From positions 248,001-312,000 of the forward strand of contig QEYB01000926.1 in assembly GCA_017562135.1 (NCBI GenBank): DNA of 64,000 bases, read 5' to 3'. Position 1 is the first letter of the stretch; the number at the start of each line of letters is the position of its first letter. The translations under genes were made by a program, and so were the position numbers. Of the stretch, positions 34,409-49,420 are shown piece after piece. Below the pieces are notes generated by a model. It was not told the DNA's origin. It made no database searches and saw nothing but the letters and a program-made list of their open reading frames with translations. The stretch comes from Dipylidium caninum. Its lineage: Eukaryota; Platyhelminthes; Cestoda; Cyclophyllidea; Dipylidiidae.

Positions 34409-35229
34409 GCATTGCCATGACTACCAGATCGTGTGACATCTGGTGTCCTGAAAATTGAGGGGCGACCTTAAATGCCTGTTACTATGGCAATCGGAAAAGT
34501 AAACACTTGGGCTGGTTAAACAGGTGGACAATTCAATAAGTCAACAAAGGTGATTGTTTGATTGTGTAAAAAGAAGACTTTGTCAAGTGTACGACAAAAA
34601 AACCGAAATTCAAATCCGCTCGAGTAGCATCATAAGTGTGTATTGGGCATGTTAAAAGAAGTTGATTAGTCTGAAGGAAAAAAGGAGAGTGGGAAGAAAG
34701 CCACCCCCCATTGACTAACTAGTCACGCGCCAAGTCGCATAAAATCGGGTTGGGGGAAAAGGCTAAAAAGGCCGAAATCGAGGTCATTTCTTCCTTGTGC
34801 GGCTTTTCTCCCTCACCCTCTCCAGTTTGCCACGTGCGAGGACGGGACAACCAATCAGTGAGAAGCGGGGGCGGGCCGGGGACAGGCGCTTAGTCAGCAT
34901 GCTATGGCGCTAGCATATGCATCACGTGATGTGCTCGTTATTGCTAGCAAAAGCACGTAGGCTGCGGGGCGAGCGCCCGGTGAGTGACACTGAGAAGGCC
35001 TAAGACCAGCCTCGTCCAGACGTGCCATACAGCGACCCAGGGGAGGAGAGCTGCCCAAAATGTCAACCCCGCCCATATCAGCCCCCCCCCCTCACAACGC
35101 TTTCAAACTCCCTCACACCCCGGGCCGGCGATGCTGCCACAACCTGGAGGCGAAGCGTTACACTTCCACTCAACAATTCACCCTTAATTGTGCCACTTTC
35201 AAGTCGAAGGAGTCCAGGAGCTTTAGGGT

Positions 35230-35235
35230 TTTATT
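35230..35235 (-). terminator. Probable beta-tubulin polyadenylation signal
   Basis: AATAAA on the minus strand, about 315 bases beyond the tubulin stop codon. Confidence 0.55.
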
Positions 35236-35548
35236 CAAAAAGTTCTACAGACAACGGGAGGAAGAACAGGGGAGAGGGGAGGGAGAAGGGATTACGGTTG
35301 GAATATTGGAAGTGGGCAAGAGGAGACTTGGAGGAAGTGGGGGGGGGGGGGAGGGATTGAGAGGACACAAACGAGACGGAGCTGCCAGAGTCCATAACGG
35401 TGTCAGAAAGAGGGTTGGGAGTGGGCGGTGTTGGAGGGGAGAGATGGGTGCTTACATTGCCGGATCTGCCACGGAATCCTACGATTCGATCCGGACTTAA
35501 AAAAAGGAGGGAGCAACGACGAAGAAGTTTAACCCAACTACACGGGTT

Positions 35549-37008
<1,460 letters not shown>

Positions 37009-38106
37009 TTTAAGATTGTACTAGCGCTGAGAAAACTGCCACCGGATGCGAGGGTTCGTTGGTGAATTGTAGGCGTTGCTAGCCCAAACACATTTGAATC
37101 CGACATCTCAGGGTCACGATCGATAGCCCACCGGATCAATACCGCTTCAGCATGCGTCAGACACGTTAGGCGGGAGAATGGGGAAGGAGAGATTAAGCCC
37201 AAGGAAGGAAATACCTTAGCATTCGTCTAAATTCGCTATTAATTTGCGACATATATAGGTCTAAATATTTATACTACTAAGTGGTTTATGGGCTGGAGGG
37301 AAGTTCAAGTCGTTGCCGCTTTGCCAATATGTCGTGTGTTACTTGGGCGTTTTGTGGGGAAAATAGAGCAACAACACGGCTTCTATGATTCCTTTTTTTG
37401 ATTCTTCCAGTATTGTATTACGACCGCACCTAGTGAATTATTCTTTCTTGGTGCGGGATAAGTTGCCCCACAGTCGACGCGAAGTTGGTGCATAAAATTC
37501 CGAAAAATATGTCGTACTTACAAATTCGGTGGATTTTATGAAAGTTTTTTTTTCTTGCTGCGTAAGACGCAAAAAATAAAGTCGATAGCAGAGGGGATGC
37601 CCCAGCAAAGGATACCTACGTTTAAATAAACCCAAGTGAGCACAGTTTTTCTAATTTATATGCTCTTTACCTCCACGATAAATCATTTCTTGCGGGCCAG
37701 GAGACGTCTAGGGCCATTGCTCATTGCTACAGTTAATTACTAGACCTTATTCGAGGTATTAGAACTTTCACAAGCATTAGATCTTACCTGGCAAGAGTAA
37801 ACTTGGTGAAAAAAGAACCTAAAGTAGAAGGAGACGGCAGGGGCCAAATGTTTGTCTTATGGATATATATGAGCTGCTACTAGAATACCCAAATATGTTT
37901 AGGACCTACGCTTTTTAATAAAATGTCCTTAAATTTTTAATTTAGAGTCGTCGTTATAATTTCCACATTTTTACAGTGATAAGCCTTAGGTGTCGAGTTG
38001 TCATCCTTCTTTTAAGTCCCTCGCCAGTGTCAAGGTCACAGCGTATCACGATAGTTAAGCGCGGTGATTTGAATAAGTGGGTTAGAGTATACCCACGAAA
38101 AGCGCG
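37009..38106. promoter_or_regulatory. Shared upstream region between divergent tubulin and STPG2-like genes
   Basis: About 1.1 kb separates the two start codons. The stretch is AT-rich and has no supported gene, so it must hold both promoters. No specific binding site is claimed. Confidence 0.5.
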
Positions 38107-41100
38107 ATGTATGATCGTGCTGAAAGAAAAATATGTTTGTCACTAATGAAAACTTTGGCCCAAATTTAGCCCCCGGTACCTATAATATACCCGAGAATCC
38201 TCACAACTGTACCCGTGGAGGATTTGCACCTTTTGGTTCATTAGCCCAAAGACATACGATTTTTGCCTCAACTGGCGATGATACTCCTGCACCATCAGCT
38301 TACAACCCAAAACTCTCAGACAAGCATATACAGGTATGGACTTATCAAGTGAATAGCAATGAACACAAAAAATAGACGATTCAACCTTTGCTTACCGCTT
38401 AGCATAAAACTTAATAAAGTGTAGAGAGTATTCGCTACTGTTCTGCCCTTCCTTCCTCCATATTGAAGGTTAGACAACAGAGCATACATACGTCATCCTT
38501 ACGGTAGTTCGTTCACCGCCCCATTAACGTCAACCTATTTTATCATATTGATTAAGCTTATATAGCTACATTGATAAGTAAAAGAAATTATTTGGTTATG
38601 TCTAGGGGTGTTCTTCAATCAAAAATTGTGAGGTCCGTTTCAAACCTCCTAGACCAACCGCGCCCGGACCTGGTGCATACAATATCAAGTCCTACTGGCC
38701 GGGCTCCGAAAACGATATGTGTGACCTTTTGATGCCATTTCTGTTCCGTCCTAAAAAATCGCAGGTAAGCGAAGATCAAAAAGGAACGTAGAGTTCTATC
38801 ATCACCATTTTAACTCTCCAGGTTCCACTTCGTCGCGTGAGGCGCACATTTCCCTCCATAGTACCCACATTGGATGCACATGGGTATGAGGCAGATGAGA
38901 ATGGAATGCTCAAACCCCAAGACGGAAGCTTTCATAATTGTTGCACGTCCTTACCTCAGCCTTGTCCTGATCTCTGTCTGCGTTATCGTGGTTGCAAGTG
39001 GAGTTCCCGTGTACGTTATTCATTCATCAGACAACAAGCATTTTATAAAGTAAATGATATTTGCCAGTCAAATGATTGTCTTATTGACTACTCTATAAGC
39101 TCATTCTCTATAGTTCTTCTTATTTTATTGTGTAAAGACGGAAGAACGAGTGACATTTTGCCCTCCCAACGACTTTCCTGGACCGGGTGCTTATCTGGGT
39201 CCCAACGACGATGAATGGATTCGCCTCGTAGTGCGAGGTCTTCAGCGCAACCTCATCAATTCGGAGCACGTTCTTCATGTACCACGCTACATTGAAAAGC
39301 ACATCCTACAGGTCAAGAATGAAGTGAGGGTCACACAGGAATTCTTTACAGAGCAACAGTATAAAAGGGCACGCTGTAACTTTTAGAATGAAATGAGTTG
39401 ACCGATTAAATCAGTTTCGCCCGACACATGCTACTGAATAATATTAGTAACACGTGTGGTGTTTAGGATCTACCGCCTCCATGGAACTATTTTGTGGATG
39501 AAGAGACGGGGAAAGTGAGTCCACGCGGACCTCCATTTGCTTCGAGTAGCGAGGTGAGTTTAGAACAAAAACGAATAGTGGAAGAACTGTTGGTTTCCAA
39601 AGCAAAACTTTGCCGTTCTTCCGAGTCTCCAGGTTATTGACGGTAACCGAAAGTCTTTGTGCGTTCGTGATTCCTACTCTTTGCCTGATGACAACAAAAA
39701 GCAGCTAAAGGGGACAGGAGAGGGGCATGTCTCTTTTGGCTTAAACATTTTGCCTCTCCGGCATTTCAACACTTCATTTAAAACCTGCCTTCCTTTTCCT
39801 CGTCACACTCTGCAATTTCTGAGAACGTTTACCTCAAGAAACGAAAATTAGCCTTTTCAAAATACCTCTCCTCTGCCATTGGGGGCGAATATTAGGAGTG
39901 GATATTGGTATCCCACCGAGAAAACATTATTTTATGCAAAACGCACTTTCGAAACACGGAGATGAAGAGAGAATAACGTCATGGTTTCCGTCGTTACCAT
40001 CTTCGAGTGCGAGTGTTTGAGGTTGAATTGAATTGGATTGGATTGTCCTAATGCCACATTACTTGTTGCGTCGTTCGGGACAAAGTCGTGGAGTAAAATC
40101 CACAAAGCAGGCGGTTAGAATAAGCAAGCCGGGGACGCCCATGCATCAAACACATCACTCGTCCTAGACGAATGGCGAAATGCTCACCTCAAAGGGTCGG
40201 TCACATCCATTTTAACTCTTTCACCCTCCGATCTCTGTTGATATCTCCATGTCTGGTGATGCTTGTTCGCAACGATAAGTCAACGGTTCGCAAAACACTG
40301 AATTTTCTCTCATCCTCACCCATCCCTCCTAGAGTTCCACGTAAAGGCGGTGGAATAGCTGAACAGACGGACAAACACTCTTCCGATAAAATTGTGCCGA
40401 TACAAACGCTACCGGAGTCAAAACTGACTGAGGTTCGACTGAAAATGAGGTCGAATGTTCCTTTTTTTAATCTCTCCCTCTTTATTGCAGCGCTTTCCCC
40501 CAGTCGCCTCGATTGCTCCGCCACCGGGAGCATACAACGTCGACTTCGCCGCCCTCGGCTCGTCGTGTGCCCCAAAGAACCGCATGAAAGTAGCATTTTC
40601 ATCGTCAGCCGCAAGACTGGCGAAAACCGAGGCAGCGACAACACCCGGTGAGTAGGGGATGCACCGCATGGCGACACGTTTTTAGTGCCCGCTGTTTCCC
40701 TTGACAGGTAGATAATGAGCAGGCAGTAACAGGTGGAGTAGAAAGACAGGCTAAACGGATTAAACTGGGATTTTGTTCCTGCCTTATCGCCATTGTCTCG
40801 TAGTCGCAGCTAAAGCCTCGTTGTTGGTCGGAACTGCTTCATCCAAGTGTGTCAGGGCTTAGTTTTCGGCTGCCGGAGGGCGAGGAATGAGGTATCCCCA
40901 TCATCCATCCACGGAGCAAGCGTAAGGGCGGCTCAGGGAGTAATACCCGTCCCACCTGCCCCCCTACCATGACTCTTCAATCGCGGTTGTACATGCTACT
41001 CATAGCCGCAGTGTATTTAAGTAGCACCGAGACAGAAATGGCACCCCTGTGGGGAAGGAAGCAACTTCACACGAGAATGGGAGGCGTGACAACGCCTGCA

Positions 41101-44100
41101 GCGTCCCCTGCCCTTCTTGGCCCTTGAAACAGCGGGGAGTAGAAGCTTTTCCCGAGTTGTGACGGAGGCTGCTTTTCGCCTTTCATTTGAGGTTCACATT
41201 CCAGTTGTTAATCAAAATAACCGCGTACTTCAATCCCTTCCTGAAATCTGTAATACTTGATTCCCCCTCCTCGTCTCCTCGAAATTTCACTAGGATTTGA
41301 CTTCCGCTCTCCCGAATCGCATAGCTCCACAGGGACGACGGAGTCGATGAGATGGTATTCTCCCACGACGTCTTCCGCCCCCCTCCCCCGAGTGTCCACG
41401 CTCGTCTTGGAAGAAACACCGGCTCAAGGATTGCCACCACACTTGGCGTCTCCAGTCCCTCCTGAAGTGGGGAGTTATGGGCGTCCACATCGAGGGCCGA
41501 AGAACTTCGGATTCGGAGGGAGTAATCAATCAAAAGACAAGCCATCTAAAGGCAGCCTAAGTGTCCTCGGGGCCGCTAGAACAGACTTGTTATCTCCACC
41601 GTATTTCAGCCGTGTTCAGGGTTGAGAAGCCAGATAAACGCGTTGAAGGGGACGAGGGCAGAGCAACACTCAGCGGTTTCGTTGTCCATCAGTAGACTCA
41701 ACTGTTCAAGGTTTGTCCGAGCGGGAGAGCATGGGAGCTGCCTTCCCTCCGGACAAGATCAAATGAAATGGAAGAAAATAGGAAAGGGGAATTTAAAGTG
41801 AAATGAAGTGGGCTGGAGACGGCGGCTACCAAGAAACGAGGCTTCCACCCCCTTCAATGAAGGGAATTTACGCGATCAGTTGCTCGCTTTGCTACACCCC
41901 AAAAGCGGTACTAATGGGAAACGGGTGGGTTGACTGGGTTGGCGCCAACCGACACTTCGACAGCTGTTGGGGGCCTCATTCAAAGCATCGGTTCGTCATC
42001 CCCAACCTCCTGCCTCTGCCCCTCCGCCTCCGTCCTTGTCCCCGTCCCCACCTCCCCTTTGTCCCATTCATAAATCGCAGCCACACACCCACATGTGTAC
42101 ACACACAAATGCTGGGAAGAGGGTGGCCGGACCAGATCCGGGAGGCGGAGGGAGGCGATCGCCTCGCTGAACTGCGCCCTCTTCTGGGGGGTGGCGAAGG
42201 CCCCCCGCGGTTGGGACGCGGAGCACGTCTGCCCTACATGCTGGCGTTGCATTCGCATCCTCGGTCTTCGGCGTCTCCGCCGGCCACTCGGTTTGGTGTC
42301 CCTGATTACCTCGGAACACGACCTCGTGCACCCGCGTCAAACCGTTTAGCCGGCAACAATGTCCGGCCTCGAGGTCTTGAGCGGCTTGAAGGGGTCTCAG
42401 CACCTGCGTCTTCTAGTCAGCGGCATTTAACGCACTTCTTCCGAGCCCGTCGGTAAATTCCACAACTACACCACAAACAATACGAGGAGGCTGCCAAGGC
42501 AAGGCGAGGCAGGGAATGGGAGTGGGAGTGGGGAGAATGTGCGCCTCTCCCTTCCAGCCGCCTCATCCGCAAACCCACTTCGGGGTTGAAGCGAAGACGG
42601 AGGAGGAAAGTGGCGGGGAATCTGCCTCACCTCGTCCCAGACGCCAGAGTTTACACGACTCGTCGCTGCAGTCAAGTAGCCTTTGGATGCGTCCCAAGTT
42701 GGGGCTGCAGTGTCTCTCGAGGCGCCTGTGTCAGTAACTTAGAGGGCGTAAACAACCGTGTAAAGCAAAGTCAAACAACTGCGTCTCTCGCGGTGCAAGT
42801 GAACGCCCATCGGCGCGCCGCCGCCGCTCCCCGATGCAGTGCAGCCCCAACTCGTGTTGGCAGTTGTGGCAGAAGCAGCTGATACGAGGCGGTTGATGGC
42901 CCTCTTGGCGCCACTTTTGACAAGGCTAATGAATAAACTGAACTTTATACACCGTCCTGAATCCCCCTTAATCGCCTCTCTGTCCCTTCTGCGGACAGTG
43001 CGGTGGGGCCTCGTGCCAGAGGCCTCCCCCGCAACACATGCGCACATAAAGCGTCCGACGGCGGCGGCGGTGGAGGCGGGCGGTGGTTGGATGTGTGGGC
43101 AAACGCGCTAATCGCGAGCTGACAGACCAAGTTTGTGTGGTTTAATTCACTCTTTGGTCATCAGGCCTAATGTTGTCCACTCGCCCGGGGGCCCCGCCAC
43201 TTGAACTGAGGAGATTTTCGCAAGATCTGGGGGTTAGTCCAGTCCAGGCTTGGACACAGGGGGCTGGGGTGGTTACACATTGCACTCGGCGGAGCCCGAG
43301 CCGACTGGGAGAGTGGAAAAGGTGCTGCCCCTGTGGAAAGTGGAATGGGCCAGAAACCTACTTTTGGAGGATAAAATGGAAGAAGTACCAATTTTAAGGT
43401 GAACAAACCCTTAGGGCCACTGGAAGGTAGGCTTGGAGAAATTTTTCCTCTGGTGTGATTGCCCACCGAGGAGTCTCCCACCACCACCCGGAGGCGGCAG
43501 GAATCAAGTCGCCATGATCCGAGGCCACTCCGATCGCGTCAAGCGGTCTCATTTGACAATGGAGGGTGGGAGGCGACACACTAACTTAGCCGGGTTACAT
43601 GAACACGTCAGGGCTGCATGCTGAATATGCTCACAGCGTCTGTCGTGGACCCCCTTTCATCACTGTAGATGTTAGGCATCACATCGAAGAGAATGCGTGG
43701 GCAAGGACGTTCCACACACCGCGAAGGCCAAGACAGACCACTTGGTAGATTTTCAAAAAGTCCTATTGGCGGTTAGACTCTCCGGCCGCCCACCTTGCCG
43801 ACGTGGAGACAGTAGTGGGGCAGAAGTGGAGGGGAGTGAGAGTTCCTCTTGCCCTCCTGTGCTCCCTCGTATCGCCCAACACTTCGTTTGAATGCGATTC
43901 TGGGGGAAGGAGGATGATGGCAATGATGCGAAAGGAAGGTCCTTCATCGAAGAAGTGCTCCACTACGCCAAAACCCTCACACAACCGCCTTAAATACCAT
44001 CTGGCCGCATAGCATGGACCAATGGGACGAGAAGCCGATATATCGATTATTGAGTATGGCCACGGTAGACAAATGCACTCATAATGGTTTAATCGATAAG

Positions 44101-47100
44101 TCGATAAAACGAGGGCGGGAAAAGTGAATGATGGGCAGCGGATGGACTGATTCGCGACGGTCGGATGGGCGGAGGGGCAGGCGGGGGGGGGGGCTGGACG
44201 CCTGGATGGACAAGTGGACGAGGTGACAACTTGCCATCTGTCATGCCACACCAGGAACGAATAAAAAATTGTGGACTTTATCCTGCCTCACTCTTTTTAT
44301 TCTCGCTCGTTTCGTGAGTTGCTGAACCACCATCACCACCACCTCCTCCTCCTCCTCCCTGAGTCCTCCTCCGGTGACAGGCTGGGCGGATGACCGACTG
44401 AAGGGCGGGGCTTGCACCACCGAGAGCCCGTTCAGCACTAACCAAAGCCGTAGAGGTAGAATCGAGGTCAGATATCTGCCCAGACAGTCCCCCGGCCGAC
44501 CATTCTGGCGTCGCAGTCTGGCCGATGCCAATGCTCGCCTGAGCCGAGGGGTTGGCTGAAGACAGGGCAGTCTGGCAGGCCCTTCCCCCCTCCCCTCTGT
44601 GTCTCTCTCTTTCCACGCCACCGAGGTGGCGCGTTTTGTTGACGATGTGTTTAATTATTAAGTGACGATGTGGAAAGTCTCTCCGCTTCCGTGCCAGTCC
44701 TGTCTACTCATCCCTTTCGAGGTACTTTGCCCTTCTGTTGTCAAGTGGAGTGGAAACTTGATGACCTGGTCAAACTTAAGTATAACACAGGGTAGGGGAA
44801 GCTGGCTACCGCTTGGGAGAACTCGTTTTGCCTATCGGTAGCAACTGCCGTGGCCTATGGGCAGGTCTCCACGCGCACATTTGGAGATCAAACTCTCCAC
44901 AGAAGGAAGATTAGCCTGAGTCGACGGATCTCCACCTGGGTTTGGTAGGGGCGGTATCGTTGTTTTCAGTAGGGTACAAAGGGTGTAGAGGAAAAGGAGA
45001 AGGCGGAGGGGAAGATGTTTCGACAAGTGGATGGCCTACACCCTCCAAAGGGCACTTCTGAACTCTCCTGATCGTCAACCACGCCGTTACCGCTGTCCTC
45101 CTTGCGTCTTTGCCAGGGAGGTGCAGACATTCTTCCCACGGACATCAGCCTACGTTGGTTTTTTCATTGTCGTGTACACTGCCAGATCTGTGGCCGTGAT
45201 GACAAAGGAGCGCAACAGATGGTGTCAACTTCCATCAAACGGTGTCAGTTGATGACGTAAAGGTGACGCCACTGCCACGTGAACTTTGACCCCGGCTGTA
45301 TGCATCCTCCCGCTGGCAGGTCTGGCGGGCTTCAATATTGCCGGATTTCCACTCTCTTCCCCCCCCCCCCCAATTTTCGCATGGTGGATTAAATCAAAAT
45401 GTTCATTCACACTTTCACCAGATCCGTTTTTTCCTCCGCCAGTCATTCGGTCTCCGACTAAACCCTCGCTCTTTCAAGCGGCTGTCAAACGGCCCGGTCA
45501 TTTTTCTTACTATCCTTATTGAACCTTTTATTCATTAACTCACTCAATGATTCTTCAACTATTTATTCATTAATTTAACTCTTGCAGAATTTGACTATTC
45601 ACTCATTTATTTGCTGATTTCTAAATTTCTTCTATGCTAATTAATTAATTTAAATAATTCTACCACGAGTTCCTTTTTTGCCACATTTTGCGAGGATATA
45701 AAGTCCACACGAAGCCTCTCCCAGCACCGAAGCGCTCGTCGTGGCCCCGGCCTTGGAATGGCGCGGTGCGGAGGCGACAGTTTGCCTCCGTGCAGGCCTC
45801 TTCGAGCCTCGGACAGCCCAAACGGCACGGAAGGCGATCCAGGTCGCCCCCCACCTCCCCCCCTTTAGTCCATCCATTCACAATTCGTCCAACTAATTGG
45901 CTGGATCATTAACTAATTAATTAAGTGCGTATTTCCTTAATTAAATCAATCGGATCGAAGTCTGCTGTGCAGCTCCTCAGCCAATAGGTAGCAGCTTATG
46001 TTTCTATGACTCACTCACTCACTCATTCATTGGTCCGTTGTTCGATCACCCGGACAGTCAATCTTCTCCCGAATCACGGCTGATGCATTCATTGACTCCT
46101 CTTGCCGAGCATTAACTTACTCCTTCATTAGTCTATTTTGTCATTGGTTCATTGGCGGCCCCTCCTTTTTGTCAATCATGGAGTTTGCTCTCCCTCTCCC
46201 AACCACTTAAAAGCCTCTCCAGGCACCGAAGTCCTCTCTTTCTCCTGTGCATTCGCCCATTCACCCCTCGGCGGGGGCTGACTGCCTCTCCCAACCACCT
46301 GCTTCAGTCCCTCCTGGCATTCTTCACTCATCCCACTCTGTTCTGCGTTCAACCGCCGTGCCAACAAGGTCTCCGGCTTGAGAATAACCAACTGCCATGC
46401 CCCGATGTGTAAAACCGCGCATTTGACTCTGTGACAGGAGTCGGGAAGGCGGATTTCCGTGGCCTCAGCGAATCCCCTCCTTCCCCCCCGAGAAGTAGCC
46501 ACGGAGCTTAAAGCATATCGATGCCGATGGGCTGACGTCGAACCCCTTGGAGAGCCAAACACCAGTCACGTGGAAGCATTTGACCGCCGTCCGTGTTTCC
46601 ACACCCCATTGACAGCTACACATCCATCCTTTAATGGTAAACAGACCGCGGTGGGTCGTGTGCCCGCCTTAAAGTCTGCTAAAAGTCCTCTCACCTGCAC
46701 GTCTAAACACTCTCCGAGGAGATTTTCCCCGACACATGACAGAATAGACGTGCCGCCATGACAGGTGTTAACCCACTTTCATTTGAAGGCCCCACCGCCT
46801 ACCGGATACCCGGCATGATAGAAATGATGTCGCGTCGATTGCGGAGGAAGGAGCTCGGTGTGAAGGCGCCCTTCGACTCGTCGAGTGAACGCATCACCGC
46901 GACACCGGCCCGAAAGGATTCAGCACCAAGTCTGCCCACTTACTCGAGGTATCAGGCCAAGCATAGATGTGCGAATGAGGGTGTAGTCTCAGCATTTCGT
47001 GAAGGATCTCAGTCGTGTTGCCGGGTGAAAATTGAGGTAAGTTGACGGTCTTATTGGACTCGTAGGCGGTGGAAGACGCAATAGGGAAAGCGGACGATTT

Positions 47101-49420
47101 TGGGGCTTCCGAAGGCTTTTTCTGCTCCAATCTTCAAATGCGTCTGAATTCGTAGCTCCCATTCTGCTTCCACACTCTGCTCGGTTTGCATGCCAACTCG
47201 ACTCGGGTTGTCTAGAGGGACAGCGAATGCTAGGGTGGACTTGGAAATCTCCCCTCCTTCCTTAAGCTGACCTCTCTGGATTCCTAAATCGCGCCTCTTC
47301 TGTAAAATCGAAATTATCGTGCTGCTTTATCCTCCTCTTCAAAGGATCACTGTCGGGCGCACAATACTACTTAAATGGGCTTATTCTATAAGTAGCATTT
47401 ACTCCTTTGTGAAATGTGACTATAACTTACTTCTAACAGGTTCCTAGTAGAGTCAACAGAGCGCTGAATTTTTTACCACCCACACACCAGCCTCCCGAAC
47501 CATCAGCATATCTCGCTACTCTCTCTCTCTCTCCCTCTCCCCCCCCCCACTTTTTCATGGTCCAAGTTGTCAAAATGCCAGGCTTTGTTTGCGGCGATAG
47601 AGTGGCGTAAGGGGGGAGAAAAAGTGTCAGAAGTAGGAAGTGTTAGGGAGACACCTGGGAGTGAATGTCACAAATCCAACGCGAAAAGTGAGCATGAGGG
47701 ATGGAGAAGCTGGGAACAAAAAGCCACTCAGAATTAATGCACAAACCATCCCTTGTATGGCGACAGCCACTTTGTGAAATGCCAATTTAGGTCAGTTCTA
47801 AACAAGGTTAGATTCGAAGGAAGCCTCCAGGTTGGGCTGAGTGGCTTCTGACAGTGGCATGGACTCCCACGCCATTTGAGTAACTCCTTCTCGGGGTCCG
47901 CTTCACACCCTCGTGAGTGTTTGAATGGCAGGGAGCTGTCGAGGGGTCTGGGGGCTTGTCCGCCTTTTGACCACCATCAGAGCGCGGTTCTTGAGACCAC
48001 AGGTTCAGCGGTTGAGTTACTAAGACGACATTCTCTCACCATCGTCTCTGATAAGTAGTTGTCAGCTGGGCGATTGAGGCCGACGCAAAGCGACGTCGCA
48101 AGGTGAGTTGTAAGCCGTCTTGCTCAACTTCGAGTTTCATTGTTTGGTGGAAAGTAGGAATTCCTTTTCCTCGCTCCCCTGCGCCAATGCGGGTCTCTCC
48201 ATCCCCCTTTTTGAGGGAGAAGGTTGAGCCGCTCAGAGCAACATCAGATGGCGCATTCCCCTCAGACTGGCTTTTACGGCCCTGGAAGAATCTTACTTAA
48301 AGCTTACGGAGGAGTTGGCAGCTTTGACGGGGATGAATAGTGTGAACGGTGCGCCATACCCTTTGCTTATGCGTGGTCTTTTCCCTCGTACCTCCATTTC
48401 GCCCCAAAAGGGCCCACCTCCCACCGCGTACAACGTGAGGACGGCTTTCAGTGCTATCAAAGATCACCGCAGCTTCCACGTGTCACGACGCACTGCGCCC
48501 GTCGAAGCCTTCTTGTGTTCTGCTGAACGCTTCAACAAATACGCCGTTGGTTTGACCGAGGCTATCACCCACCCCGGTAAGTTAGCGAGCCAGAGGTGAG
48601 TTTTATGGGCTGCACTAACGCCGGAGCGCGAGGAAACACGTCTCCCAGCATGTCGTCGGCTATGAAGCCGCCACAATTGCCATCGCTTCTTGTCGCTCTC
48701 CGCCTCGAAGTGTCGATGCTAGATTCCGTTCCGGTCCATCCGACAGTCAGACTCTCCATAACCGCGGAATTGGGACAGGGGTGCTTTAGCTTGGTTCATA
48801 GCATCTTGTTGGAGATTTACACCTGACAGGCATAATGCGCGGGGAAGGCGGATGGTGGTTTTGAAGGGAGACTTCCTGCACTCAGGAAGGCATCACCCTG
48901 ATTGCCGCCCTCATCAAACCAAGGTCCAGTCCACGGGTTAACTTAGTCGACGTGGAGGAGACAAAGTCCCGTGATCGAGCCCATGATCGTGCTGTAGCGT
49001 TCTAAGAAGGTCATGGAGACGGTGTGAGGACTCGGAGGTTGTTCTCCTCCTCCTCCTCCTCCTCCTCCTCCTCCTCCTCCTCTTCGTCCGCCGCCTCCCC
49101 CCGAGGGAAAGGAATGATGGAGGGTTTCGACAGAAGTGCATTTGATAAACTGATTTGGGGATAGGAAAACCTTTAGCCTAGTTTTGTCCAAAGTTGAGCT
49201 GATTCTGTCCGACCTGGCAGTGATCGCCGAAAGGCCAGGAGGGCAGTTTTCACGCCCACTTGACATGCAAATGTGGTGACTCTCATCGAGTGCATTTTGT
49301 CGAGGTCCCGCCGATTACTGCATTAAACGCGATCCCCGACTCAAGCCTGGATCCATTGTCCGGAAGGGGGAACGATTCAAGGACGAGGCCAACGATCAAC
49401 CTGGTCCTGCAGACTACAAG
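38107..49420 (+). CDS. STPG2: STPG2-like sperm-tail PG-rich repeat protein (10 exons, 3' end open)
   Basis: Exons are 38107-38333, 38606-38764, 38822-39010, 39138-39323, 39467-39553, 40491-40647, 41294-41620, 46765-46948, 48266-48576 and 49305-49420. All nine splice joins agree in phase. About 648 residues are covered, longer than human STPG2 (about 459). PG-rich motifs recur: APGTYN, PGPGAYN, FPGPGAY, PPPGAYN, PPPTAYN and PGPADY twice. Between them lie elements such as APFGSLAQR, FASSSERF, APFDSSSERI and FLCSAERF. STPG proteins are linked to the sperm axoneme. The first ATG gives MYDRAERK, which matches the remembered human start MYDRAPR. However, one base is missing between 38125 and 38150 before the frame of MFVTNENFGP; without it, translation would begin at 38133. 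The donor of exon 7 (GTTGAG) is weak but keeps the phase. Exon 10 ends phase 0 and the terminal exons are uncertain; see the candidates at 51.0 and 52.8-53.3 kb. Confidence 0.85.
39554..40490 (+). other. STPG2-like intron 5
   Basis: An exon-like piece at 40335-40430 lies between an acceptor and a weak donor, but its phase does not fit the flanking exons. Joining exon 5 directly to exon 6 restores a SSSERF motif. Confidence 0.55.
41621..46764 (+). other. STPG2-like intron 7, 5.1 kb
   Basis: No plus-strand exon of this gene was found. It contains ATCGATAA words near 44050-44110, an AT-rich TCATTCATT-type tract at 45530-46150, and a Ser/Gly/Ala-rich minus-strand frame around 44380-44560 that follows a CTGCCAG acceptor but has no recognised family. 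Confidence 0.5.
45530..46150. repeat. AT-rich tract of degenerate TCATTCATT/CATTGG words
   Basis: Same sequence class as 20640-22250 but in the opposite orientation, interrupted by a GC-rich block at 45700-45880. Confidence 0.5.
46949..48265 (+). other. STPG2-like intron 8
   Basis: Between phase-2 exons; no supported gene. It includes a TC-rich run at 47518-47540. Confidence 0.6.
49043..49083. repeat. CTC trinucleotide microsatellite
   Basis: About thirteen CTC units inside STPG2-like intron 9. Confidence 0.95.

Larger units (their letters stand above)
28874..35229. other. Largely non-coding intergenic DNA with repeats
   Basis: No recognisable gene. GC-rich blocks (29.2-29.5, 30.5-31.1, 32.0-32.3 kb) alternate with AT-rich ones. 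The stretch contains an inverted repeat pair, a tandem duplication and a few protein-like minus-strand frames, each listed separately. A further minus-strand frame at 29743-30033 has natural-looking composition but no splice support. Confidence 0.45.

Noticed and set aside
40335..40430. Exon-like segment within STPG2-like intron 5
   Set aside because: Its phase does not match either neighbour, and skipping it restores a conserved motif across exons 5 and 6.
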